From assembly GCA_019828595.1 (NCBI GenBank), contig JAHQRK010000001.1, forward strand, positions 1,116,001-1,180,000: a stretch of 64,000 bases of DNA. Direction: 5' to 3'. Positions within the stretch are counted from its first letter, which is position 1; the number at the start of each line of letters is the position of its first letter. The position numbers were made by a program, and so were the translations under genes. Below are positions 11,701-20,628 of this stretch, piece by piece. The notes beneath the pieces were generated by a model, which saw nothing but the letters and a program-made list of their open reading frames with translations, ran no database searches and had not been told where the DNA came from. This DNA is from Aphanomyces cochlioides. Lineage: Eukaryota > Oomycota > Saprolegniomycetes > Saprolegniales > Verrucalvaceae.

Positions 11701-12366
11701 GTCGTCCAGTTTTTCACGCGAATTTATCTCGCACACGTCGACAATGACCCGCGGCTGACGCGAAAGGTAAGCTGCAGTTGCAAGCATGACGTGTCAGAAA
11801 AATTCTTCCTCGTAGCTGAAAGAGTTTCTAAGCGGACATTTGGGAGCTTCGTCCAAATCTGCGCCAGCAACTACAAAATCCGCTGAGGTTGCAAAGGTTG
11901 ATGATGCCAAACCTGCAGCAGCAGCAGGGAAGGCCAAGGAAACTCCAAAGGATCCAAAGCTCAGCGACGCCAAGAGTGTGCTCGACTTGGCATTCATGCA
12001 CCAAGACACTTCACCGTTCGATTTCATCTTGGCATTCTGTGCATTGACATTTGTGTCTAGGTCGAAGAAGAAGTCTTCCGACAACATTCTCAAGCTCTCC
12101 AAGTCGCCAAAAGCCACAGGAGGACTCGGACAACGAGTACACGACGCTGCTATCTGAAGGGGAAAGAATAATTTCTGGTCTAGGTGTTGCGTGGGATTAG
12201 CTTGGACGAGTTTTCCGAGTTTGACGACGACAATATCGATCTTGGCAAGCTCATCGGATCGTCCGCAACGAACAAGGCAACAACCAAAGCTACAAGCAAA
12301 CCCACGTCGTCGACGCGAGAGATGAAGAGAGCTCCAAAGGACGACGACTTTGACGAGGATTTTTAA
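8716..12366 (+). CDS. Large coiled-coil and disordered protein, multi-exon
   Basis: Not recognised with confidence. Exon 1 starts at ATG 8716 (MQHEELAAHMTELTNRRKQ). The first intron, 8775-8824 (50 bp), joins in frame to a long coiled coil, ARRVALEKKQQLRDATMAEF and onward to QLKLQKLRQLEQEKKEIEHR (about 8825-9200). Small exons follow, then a 574-codon open region (9651-11375) rich in Pro, Ser, Thr and Glu that is probably disordered. A helical segment, LSVLQLLIPRIETAAKEGEH, closes it. Further exons include LDYWKLLSAHMKEILSSGAV near 11626, an Ala/Lys linker near 11840-11960 and an acidic end, KRAPKDDDFDEDF, stopping at 12366. The layout recalls centrosomal coiled-coil proteins such as Kizuna, but that is only a guess. 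Exons after 11375 could instead belong to a second gene. Confidence 0.5.
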
Positions 12367-12424
12367 GTCCATGTGCACAACTAACGTGAATTAGATCAAG
12401 TTTTTGAGTTGCTTTGTCGTGCCG

Positions 12425-13399
12425 CTAGACTTGCATTCGCAACTTGGCTTTCTGTTCTGATGGTGCAAGGCCCATGCAGTCAGGCACGGGATGCATCGTG
12501 ACGTCCCAGACTCGCGTGAAAGACAGGCCAGGGAAGGTATGCACGCTCGTGAATGTCTGGGGATGAAACGCGTAGGCAAACACGACACAAAATAAGAGGC
12601 ATTCTACACCACAGGCAGTGTAATACACACGGAGGACTGCAGTATCGTCGTGGAGCTCGACGAGAATGCAGTAGACAGCCCATTGAAACGACCGCACGAG
12701 AAGAAGGCCCTTGACAACGAAAAACTTGGCAACGACGCGATAGCCAGAGTTCAACACGGGGAGGAGACGACGAATCGTGAGCATGAGAGCGATCACAGCA
12801 GCCACAGTCACAAAGATGTTGATGGTTGCCAAGAGAACACGCAAGATCCAAACGTTGTAGTATCGGTTGATGACCATCGCCAGCGAGACAAGAGGGCGGA
12901 CGACACAGAACATGAAGAGGATTTGGCGGTATTGATAGTATTCTCCCACGCCAACGACGTAGTAGTCTTCAGTTTTATCCTTGGGCTTGTCGTTGGGATC
13001 TGGCGTGGTCAATTCAGGCGTGGTCACTGTAGTGGCGGAGCGGCTTCGACCCATATGGAACTGTGCAAACAAGAGGATCATGCGATCCGTGCCACCAACA
13101 TGAACAACCAGAAGAAAGAAGAACGAGAAGAGCATGATGGCTTCAACGACACCGGTCACAATTTCTTCAATCATGTCGTGGATGATGGACGCAGTCGAGT
13201 CAGGCGTGCTGATTTCAGTCGAGAGGAACTGCAGGAAGAAGCAAGCAGCCGTGAGGATGAAGAAGAGAGCAAAGCGAAGCGAGATAATCTGCGCCGGTGG
13301 ATTGAAAATGTGCTTGGCATGGCTGGCGTAGACGTAGCACCCGACAAAGACGCTAGCCAGGAAGACAAGGCAATGCACGACAAAGATCACAGGCACCAT
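12425..13399 (-). CDS. OST-alpha/TMEM184-like seven-helix membrane protein
   Basis: A continuous open frame with many hydrophobic helices. The first ATG in frame is at 13399 (MVPVIFVVHCLVFLASVFVG); the frame is open further to 13447 but begins with GTG there. Family cues include ILFMFCVVRPLVSLAMVINR (the 'Q..vvkP' helix), VAKFFVVKGLLLVRSFQW (the 'KF..VK..i...fWQ' helix) and ACGVECLLFCVVFAYAFHP (the 'iE.....ia..yaF' helix). These are the hallmarks of the Solute_trans_a family (organic solute transporter alpha and TMEM184). A polar loop with many Thr and Lys lies in the middle. The protein is probably in plasma or endosomal membrane. The family assignment is from remembered motif order. Confidence 0.62.
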   Translation of the reverse strand: MVPVIFVVHCLVFLASVFVGCYVYASHAKHIFNPPAQIISLRFALFFILTAACFFLQFLSTEISTPDSTASIIHDMIEEIVTGVVEAIMLFSFFFLLVVHVGGTDRMILLFAQFHMGRSRSATTVTTPELTTPDPNDKPKDKTEDYYVVGVGEYYQYRQILFMFCVVRPLVSLAMVINRYYNVWILRVLLATINIFVTVAAVIALMLTIRRLLPVLNSGYRVVAKFFVVKGLLLVRSFQWAVYCILVELHDDTAVLRVYYTACGVECLLFCVVFAYAFHPQTFTSVHTFPGLSFTRVWDVTMHPVPDCMGLAPSEQKAKLRMQV

Positions 13400-13842
13400 C
13401 GCGACCTTGACTCGAGAAAAGGTCGAATGAGCGACAGCAAGTTGCACTTTGCAGTGGGCAGCAACCCCATGTGAATCTTATAAATTAATATCCTGTGATA
13501 ATAGAATATGTAATTGAAAACTCTCAATAATATGTCAGATATAAATGACCTCTATAAATAAATATGTTACTTGGAAGAGGTGTCGAGATATCCAGCAGTG
13601 TGTCGTTCCATATGGTATCGCAAGTCCATACAGTGAAGATGGAGAGATGGTCGGTTCGTCAAAGAGACGGCACAGATCTCCGTCGCAGCAACGCCATTGA
13701 AAAGACCAAGAAGAGTACTATCTAATGGACGTACAGCCTTGACTGTGACCCGCGATTTTGCCGTTTATGGCATTTGGGAGCCATCCGCTTCGAGTAGAAG
13801 CATTGCGTCTATCATAACCAGAAGATAGATTACACGCCAAAT

Positions 13843-13874
13843 GATTGGTCAAAAATATTTATTTATAGCCAATC
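13843..13874. promoter_or_regulatory. Inverted CCAAT-box pair upstream of the methyltransferase gene
   Basis: GATTGGTC and AGCCAATC face each other across an AT-rich spacer, 38 bp before the ATG at 13912. The rest of the 464-bp gap between the divergent genes (13448-13911) is AT-rich and holds nothing else I can name. CCAAT boxes are classical NF-Y sites; the function here is inferred. Confidence 0.5.
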
Positions 13875-13911
13875 AGAATGTATTATAGAGTGAAACCTGT
13901 TGGACATTACC

Positions 13912-15312
13912 ATGCTGGTCAACCTTGCCGACCTCGAGGCCAAGATTGGAGATGCTCGCTCCGTCGATGCCATAGCGTTCCAAGGACAGCTTATTCGAAA
14001 ACGCATTCTCTCGTATGTAGTCAGAGCCATTGCCGTTTGATTCCAAGCAGATGCTGCGTAGGAAAGCTCTTATCTTTGGGGATGTAGAATTGGTCGACCG
14101 CGGTATGAAAGGCGAACTGTTCGATGGACAGTCTGACGATAGCATGTCCAGGAACTGTGCAAATCATGGTCCGAGCTGGCCATGCCAAGTGGACCAAAGA
14201 GAGCGTGATTCAGCTCAATTGGGATATTCACATTGGCGATATCATCGCTGTCCAAGGCACACTTGTACGAGAAGATGATGACAGATTACTGCTCCATGCT
14301 GATGATTGTACTGTCGTACAGAGCTGGCAAGTCCAACACCCAGGTAAAAATCTTTGAAATTTATCGCTCTTAGCGATGAAGGCGAGGCGTTTGAATCGTC
14401 TGAAGAGCCCAAAGCACAAGCCACCAAGCAAACCTACACAAATTTGATTCAACTCAAGGGCTTCAACGCTTGCAAGTTTCACTTTAGCAACGCCTCTTGC
14501 ACTCGTGGAGATGCTTGTCACTTTTGGCATGGGTAGTCTGTCCTTGTCGCCGCGTGTAATCATTGACGTAGACCACCAGAGAGCTACAAGAGCCTCCAAG
14601 CCGAGTGGATGCAAATGCGAGCCGAGCAGAAGCGCGAGCTAGCCCTGCTGGATGAAGATCCACATGACCCTCACGCCAAGGGCCAAAAATCACACCGAGC
14701 TCGTATCTTTAGCGAATGGCTCGTTGAGTTATTCGGACGAGACGTCCTAGCCCATGGCTCAGGCGTCATCGACGTGGCTGGTGGAAAAGGTGACATTGGT
14801 TTTGAGCTTTGGCTCCTTCGTAACATTCCAACAACTCTGATCGATCCAGTAAGATAAAGTTCATTCATGGTCGACTTAATATCAATCTAGCGCGTCGTGA
14901 AGACACGCAAGACACACCTCAAATACCTGAAGCAACATGACAAACCCAAATGGCACCATGTCCGAAACCACTTGCTACAGTTCTTTGACTATAATTTCTC
15001 TAGATCAAGGCAGAGCTCAACAGCGAATTGGTAGCACAACACGAGGACTTGTTTCGCTCGAGCTCTCTGATTGTGGGCATGCATCCCGACGAAGCCACTG
15101 AAGCAATCGTCGACGTCGCATTGGCTTTGAAGAAACCATTTGCAGTTGTTCCTTGCTGCGTCATGAGCCGCTTGTTTCCAGACCGCGAATGCAACGAAGG
15201 AAAAGTCGCCACGTACGAGATGTTTGTCAAATACCTCAAGGCCAAGCATCCTGCGATTCAGTCGGCATTCCTTCCATTTGCCGGTCGCAATCAAGTGGTG
15301 TTCATGACATAA
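13912..15312 (+). CDS. OB-fold, CCCH zinc finger and Rossmann methyltransferase protein
   Basis: A multi-exon gene starting at ATG 13912 (MLVNLADLEAKIGDARSVDA). A first intron at 14013-14061 restores frame to KALIFGDVELVDRG. An OB-like segment follows: QIMVRAGHAKW, then IGDIIAVQGTLVRE and RLLLHADDC (about 14150-14345). A CCCH finger, CKFHFSNASCTRGDACHFWH, lies at about 14473-14532. The methyltransferase part has the SAM-binding motif VIDVAGGKGDIGFEL near 14770, then IVGMHPDEATEAIVDVAL and PFAVVPCCVMSRLFP, and ends NQVVFMT at 15310. The HPDxAT and PCC motifs suggest the TRM13/Methyltransf_32-like group. RNA is the likely substrate given the CCCH and OB parts (inference). Introns near 14100-14130, 14345-14373, 14536-14580 and 14850-14890 are approximate. 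Confidence 0.62.
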
Positions 15313-15354
15313 TCCAAACTTTCTTCAAATTGGTCGATTATCCGGTTGATTTTT

Positions 15355-15396
15355 GATTGGTTAAAATTAAATTAAATGGTTGAATTTTAGCCAATC
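15355..15396. promoter_or_regulatory. Inverted CCAAT-box pair upstream of NOC3
   Basis: GATTGGTTAAAATT at the left and AATTTTAGCCAATC at the right form near-perfect inverted arms over 42 bp. The pair ends 55 bp before the NOC3 start codon at 15452 and 42 bp after the preceding gene's stop. It is a likely promoter element, inferred from position and from similar pairs elsewhere in the window. Confidence 0.55.
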
Positions 15397-15451
15397 AAAT
15401 GAATGAACGCGAGGGATTGGTTCAGCAAGATCACACAAGTCCTTCAACATC

Positions 15452-18304
15452 ATGGTCGGCAATAAAGCGAAGGGCAGTAAACCTGGAAAGGCCAGCGCAA
15501 ATAAGAAGCGCAAGGCGCCACAGAACAGCCAGGGAAACAAGCAGAAGAAGGCAAAGACTGACAAGGCACCAGTGAAGAAGAAGCCCGCTGCGAAAAAGGC
15601 TGCAGCTCCCAAGAAAGTCGAAGAAGAGGAAGAAGATGTTGAGATTGACGATGAAGACATTGAGTTCTTTGAGGTAATATCGGCTCTAGTGACGCATTCT
15701 TCTCACGGTGTGCTATACGAAATAGAGCCATGGACAATTCTCGTCCTTCTTGTCCACGATGGATCGAAATGCTCTCAGGTACAAGCGACACTTTGTGAAA
15801 TTCAAGATCAATCTATATGTAGTAAGTCGACGAAAAAGACGGCATTGAACAGACCAAACAAGCCGAAAACAATCGAAGAAATTGAAGCCATGCCAAGAAC
15901 TGCGCCGTCTGAGGCAAAGAAGTCAGCGATTGACATTTCGACGAAATTGCCCGTGAAAACTTTTGACGGTGCCCTGCAGCCCAACAAATTGATGCAGGAA
16001 ATTGTGGAAGAAGTCCAGGAACAAAAGGAGGAAGAAGATGACGATGAAGAGGAGGAAGATGATGATGACAATGATGAAGATGGCGAACTTGGTAGTGGGG
16101 ATGACGAAGTATCCGACCTGGAAGTCGAGGAAATCACAGAAGTGGAAGGACCACCCATTGCCAAAGATGCACCTCAAGCTGCGATCTCGCCTGAAGAACT
16201 GAAAGCCATGCAAGCTCGTCGTCTCCTCGCCAAAAAGGAAGAAATGGCAGTGCTTTGTGAAACCATTTTGGAATCTCCAGAGGACGCTGTGAAGAAATCA
16301 AAAGAGCATCCTGAAGGACTGAGCAAATTTCAACAGCTCCATGAAATGTGCGAGGACACTGACGCTACTCTGAGCAAACTTGCCATGCTCTCTGAGCTTT
16401 CAGTCTTGCTCGACGTTCTTCCAGACTACAGAATCCGCTTGCAGACTGAAGCCGAGAGCAGTGGGCCACAAAAGAAAAAAGTCAAGGAGATGAAGGAATT
16501 CGAAACCTCATTGCTCAACCAGTACCAAAAGTTTCTCAAGTTTTTGTCCGCGACAGCTACTGAAAAGCTCGCGACCTTGAATCCAAACCAAACGAGCCGA
16601 ACGCCAGCCCAAGCTCTCGCTTTCAGTGTTGCTGAAACTGCAGTGAAATGTTTGGCTGAATTGCTCAAAGTCAAATATGCCTTCAATTTCAATTTGAACT
16701 TGGTTGCCGCCATGGTTCCACTTGCCGACAGCCCATACATTAGCATCCAACGACCGGCATGCGAAGCTTTCGAAGTTGTTTTCAAGGTACTTCAGCGCTT
16801 GTACAAATTTGATGACTAAAATCCTGAAAAAGGCCGACAAGTCGGGTCTTGCGCCTTTGGAAATCGTCAAGCACATGTCCAACTACGTCAAGAAGCGCAA
16901 CCATCGGTACTTTTGGCCGCTGTTGCTCTTGAGCTTACCATTGTGCCTAGTGTGAGTGACCGCATGATTAAGACCCTTTTGGTCATGCCATTGGATGTGA
17001 CAATGGAAGCTGGTGAAGTCGCTCGCAAACAAGCCAAGTCGAGCCGAAAGAAGCGCCGAAGGCAGCAAAAAGAGGTTGGGCTCGTCGCCAAGGACTGGAA
17101 CTTACGGATTTGTCGTCAGGGTGATACAATTGCTGCAGGGCTGAAAGAAGCTGAAGCTGTGGTGGACAAATCGGAGCGTGATAAAACACAAGCTGATATT
17201 CTGCACGAATTGGTCTTGATTTATTTCCGCATTCTGAAAAACTCGACGTATTCGCCAGCCATGCCTGCCGTGTTGGAGGTTTGACCCCTTCGTCGTGTTT
17301 GGTTTCAAGTTGTCGTAGGGTCTTACAAAATTTGCCTACTTGATTAACTTGGAGATCATGATTGACTTGATGAAAGTACTGAAAGCACTTCTGAAAGAAG
17401 ATATTTTGCCACTGGCTGCTGCATTACAAGCCATCTTGACGGGTATCAAGACCCTTCAAGGCCCTGGCCAAGTACTCAAAGTGGATGAAAAGGACTTTGT
17501 CGATCATCTATACCGAGTAAGAGCTTGGAATGTTCGTACCGATCACTCACTCTGAATTAGCTCTTGTTGCGATTTGCGGAAGGCGAAAATGTTGCTTGCT
17601 TTAACACCGCATTGCTTTGCGTCGAAGCTGTCTTCATCAAGCGAAAAGAAATTGTCGTCGACCGCGTTGCTGCCTTTATCAAGCGTCTCCTCGTCGTCTC
17701 GATGTTCTTGTACCCAAATCAAATCCTCGCCGTGTCAGCGCTCATTCGAAGTACGAATTCCTTCCAACTTCACGGCTGATGCTGAAATCCTGTAGGTTTG
17801 TTCCATCGATACTCGAAACTGCACCAATTGCTTGAAAACGACCAAGATCGCGTCGCGTCTGGAATTTATCGGTATGATGTTCCCCAGTGGTGGCGATTTT
17901 AATTGCAATTTACACGTAGGGCGGATGTGAACGACCCCGATTTCTGCAACCCATTCGCATCGGCGTGCTGGGAATTGAGTCTCCTTGGCAAACATTACCA
18001 CCCGACGGTCGCGTCCTTTTCAATTGGCACGGCAAGCTTGGAGCCCTCCCTTCCAAATGAATACCCCAAAGCTATGTTGGAGCGCTATGACACAGCCACG
18101 ACGGGCGAATTCATGCCCCGAGTCCCCATTCCAAAGCCAAATCCACTGTACACCAAGATGGAGAAGAGCAAGAAGAAGAAGGGCAAACCTTCCTTCGTCA
18201 CCCCTTCGTACGCTGCTCCATCCGCGTTCCTTGAAGAATGCTTGGAGCTGGATAGCCCCGAGTTGGACTCGGAAGTCAATTGCTTCTTTGTCTCAGTTGA
18301 ATAA
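15452..18304 (+). CDS. NOC3: Nucleolar complex protein 3 homologue (60S ribosome biogenesis)
   Basis: Noc3 acts with Noc2 in nucleolar/nucleoplasmic export of pre-60S particles. The N terminus is Lys-rich, MVGNKAKGSKPGKASANKKR, followed by an acidic stretch. Exon 2 contributes YKRHFVKFKINLY and a linker with long Glu/Asp runs (about 16000-16100). The diagnostic NOC3 segment follows: KLAMLSELSVLLDVLPDYRI, then KEMKEFETSLLNQYQKFLKFL (given in two overlapping parts: KEMKEFETSLL and LNQYQKFLKFL). The CBF-type C-terminal domain includes DPDFCNPFASACWELSLLGK and HYHPTVASFS near 17990, ending LDSEVNCFFVSVE with a stop at 18302-18304. At least six short introns are inferred. The protein should localise to the nucleolus. 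Confidence 0.88.
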
Positions 18305-18550
18305 AGCACTGCCTATATATTCCAGCGGTGTTTGCCGACTTTACGACCGCCGCGACGGCCGAAAATGGCTCCCGACATCGCAAAATGTTGCCATTGGAGC
18401 ATGGAAGAGAGGAACAAGTTGAGAGATGAGCATGCTCTCACCCAAGACCTCATTTGATGAGTAAAGTTTGTCAGAGCAGAGTTGGATGGGCCAGAGTTTT
18501 CCTGAGTACAGTAGGATGCGTCGCCATGGATCATTTCTGAAGTGCTGCGA

Positions 18551-20185
18551 ATGGAGACGCTGACGTTGCTGCCACCGAGACGACGACAACCTTCAAGGCG
18601 CAAGCTTGTGGGCGTCTGTGTGGGTGTGGCTTTGGTCAGCCTCCTTGGCGTCTTGTACTCCCAGCCGAGGACTCCAGTAGCACGTGCAGATCTGGAGCCT
18701 TCATTGGAAACGACTTCCTTGAGCAAGAAGACCGAGACTGTCAAGGAATCGTTTGACGGCGACCTCCGCCTCCGATGCAACGAAACCTTCATCGCGCAAA
18801 CGCTCGACCACTTCACAGCCCACCATGCCACGTACCAGCAACGATACTTCACGTGCGCCGAGCATTGGAAGTCTCCCGACGGTCCCATCTTCTTCTACAC
18901 GGGCCATGAGAGCAACGCCGAAGAATTCCTCAAAGCCCCCGGTCTCATGTGGGAGAACGCCGCCGAGTTTGGCGCTCTCCTCGTCTTTGCCGAGCATCGC
19001 TACTTTGGCAAATCGTTCCCCAAGATTGAAAACGCGTCGTACATTGAGAGCCTTCGCTTCCTGTCGTCCGAGCAAGCGCTGGCCAACTACGCCGTGCTGA
19101 TCCGTCATCTGAAGACGACGTTGGGCGCCAAGGACAGTCCTGTGATTGCCTTCGGTGGGTCGTATGCTGGTATGTTGGCGGCGTGGTTCCGCATGAAGTA
19201 CCCGTTCGTCGTGGATGGCTCCATCTCGTCGTCGGCTCCGTTGTTGGCATTCGACTGGAACCGCCCAGACTTCGACCCAAAGGCGTACGGCCGCATTACT
19301 ACTTTTGTCGGCACTGCCGCCGCCGGGTCGCCTGCAGCATGTATCCCCAACATCCGCCGAGCTCAAAGTGTCATCAAGGAATTCTGCGGCTCTCAAGATG
19401 GACGCCTCGCGCTCTCGAAAGCTCTTCGCCTCTGCTATCCTCCATCGTCGCAAGAGGAGGCCATCGCGATCAGCGACTCGCTCGTTGACACGTACAGCTC
19501 TCTCGCCGAGGCCAACTTTCCATTTCCATCGACATACTTTGGCGGCTTCCCAGCGTATCCTTACCAAGTTGCCTGCTCGTATCTGAACGAGTCGACGCTT
19601 GACGACTTGACGCTCTTGGATCGCTTCCGCGCCAGTGTCGGCGTGGCTTTGAACTCTTCAGGACAGCTCGCATGCATCGATTGGAACGTGACGCAGCCGA
19701 TCGAATCGGAAAATCTCTGGGCGTACCTCCAGTGCAGTGAGCTGTATGCGCCCATCTTTGACCACGACGGCGTCGACGACTTCTTCCGCCCGCATCAGAC
19801 CAACGTGACGGAGGATGCTGCCGAATGCAACGCAAAATGGGGCGTCGACCTGCGACCAGACTGGGCCAAGACGGTTTACGGCGGCTTGGACGGCATCAAA
19901 TCCGCATCCAACATTGTCTTCACCAACGGCAACTTTGATCCATTCAGTGGCTACGGCATCTCCGAGTCGCTCAGTCCATCTTTGCTTGCGACTCCAATCG
20001 ACGGCGGCGCGCACCACTTGGATCTCATGTTCTCCAACGAAAACGATCCTCCCTCCGTCCGCGCGGCGCGAAAGATCCAACTGCGGGAAATCCGGAAATG
20101 GATCGCCCAAGCCGCCGCCACGCCAACCACCACACACGAGACCACACATGATCGAATGCATCACACCCTTGTCCGCTCCATCTAG
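18551..20185 (+). CDS. Family S28 serine peptidase (Pro-X carboxypeptidase/DPP2-like), copy A
   Basis: A single exon of 544 codons. The first ATG is at 18551 (METLTLLPPRRRQPSRRK), followed by one hydrophobic helix, LVGVCVGVALVSLLGVLY, that acts as a signal anchor or signal peptide. The S28 family fold is clear: TLDHFTAHHATYQQRYF, IFFYTGHESNAEEF, FAEHRYFGKSFP, the nucleophile motif FGGSYAGM near residue 200, the Asp motif NGNFDPFSGYG near residue 460 and the His motif GGAHHLDLM near residue 484. S28 enzymes cleave next to proline and act in lysosomal or secreted compartments. Several N-x-S/T sites fit a secretory protein. Nucleotides 18719-19248 are almost identical to 36890-37419 in copy B while the rest is diverged. 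Confidence 0.9.
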   Translation: METLTLLPPRRRQPSRRKLVGVCVGVALVSLLGVLYSQPRTPVARADLEPSLETTSLSKKTETVKESFDGDLRLRCNETFIAQTLDHFTAHHATYQQRYFTCAEHWKSPDGPIFFYTGHESNAEEFLKAPGLMWENAAEFGALLVFAEHRYFGKSFPKIENASYIESLRFLSSEQALANYAVLIRHLKTTLGAKDSPVIAFGGSYAGMLAAWFRMKYPFVVDGSISSSAPLLAFDWNRPDFDPKAYGRITTFVGTAAAGSPAACIPNIRRAQSVIKEFCGSQDGRLALSKALRLCYPPSSQEEAIAISDSLVDTYSSLAEANFPFPSTYFGGFPAYPYQVACSYLNESTLDDLTLLDRFRASVGVALNSSGQLACIDWNVTQPIESENLWAYLQCSELYAPIFDHDGVDDFFRPHQTNVTEDAAECNAKWGVDLRPDWAKTVYGGLDGIKSASNIVFTNGNFDPFSGYGISESLSPSLLATPIDGGAHHLDLMFSNENDPPSVRAARKIQLREIRKWIAQAAATPTTTHETTHDRMHHTLVRSI

Positions 20186-20628
20186 CATTCCCAAATACAT
20201 CCATGGAACTCTCACCATCTCGTTTCCACGCGCTTCAACGGCGAGCTAACTTCTCCATGCGCTCTTCATCTGCCCAGGATGACGGCAATACTCGTAGGCA
20301 GTCCCCCTCAAAATCCTATTCCAAACCTATTCTTCACCGTGAGCTGATCAGACTATTCATTCCTTCACGACGAGGAGGCGAATCACTTACTCTCCATAGG
20401 ATATTCAGGAATTATGTAGCACACTAGGCAGAGGAAGGCAAATTGTAGAATGAATTAGATCTCAACTTAACTCTAATCTAGCACATCCTTGTAACTTTAA
20501 GCCATATCCTATTGTCACATCGCTTTGGTTGGTGTTGAGGGGCGTTTACGCTAGTTTCCTAAGTCGTAAACTGCGTTACAGCATTCAGCCGAAGTCCTGA
20601 GCCAAACTGGTGGCTCAGGATCGCTACA
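20186..20628 (-). repeat. Probable 3' LTR of the gypsy element plus 3' flank of the S28 gene
   Basis: On the minus strand the pol stop codon overlaps a purine tract (CGGGGAGGA) followed by TGTAGCGATCC, the expected polypurine tract and LTR start, so the LTR right edge is near 20628. A perfect 10-bp inverted repeat, TCCTGAGCCA/TGGCTCAGGA, lies at 20595-20620. The left edge cannot be set, because no second copy of this sequence was found in the window. The part next to 20186 is presumably the 3' UTR of the peptidase gene. Confidence 0.45.

Noticed and set aside
12650..13474. 274-codon plus-strand frame opposite the OST-alpha-like gene
   Set aside because: Charged composition without domains; the minus strand encodes clear membrane helices.
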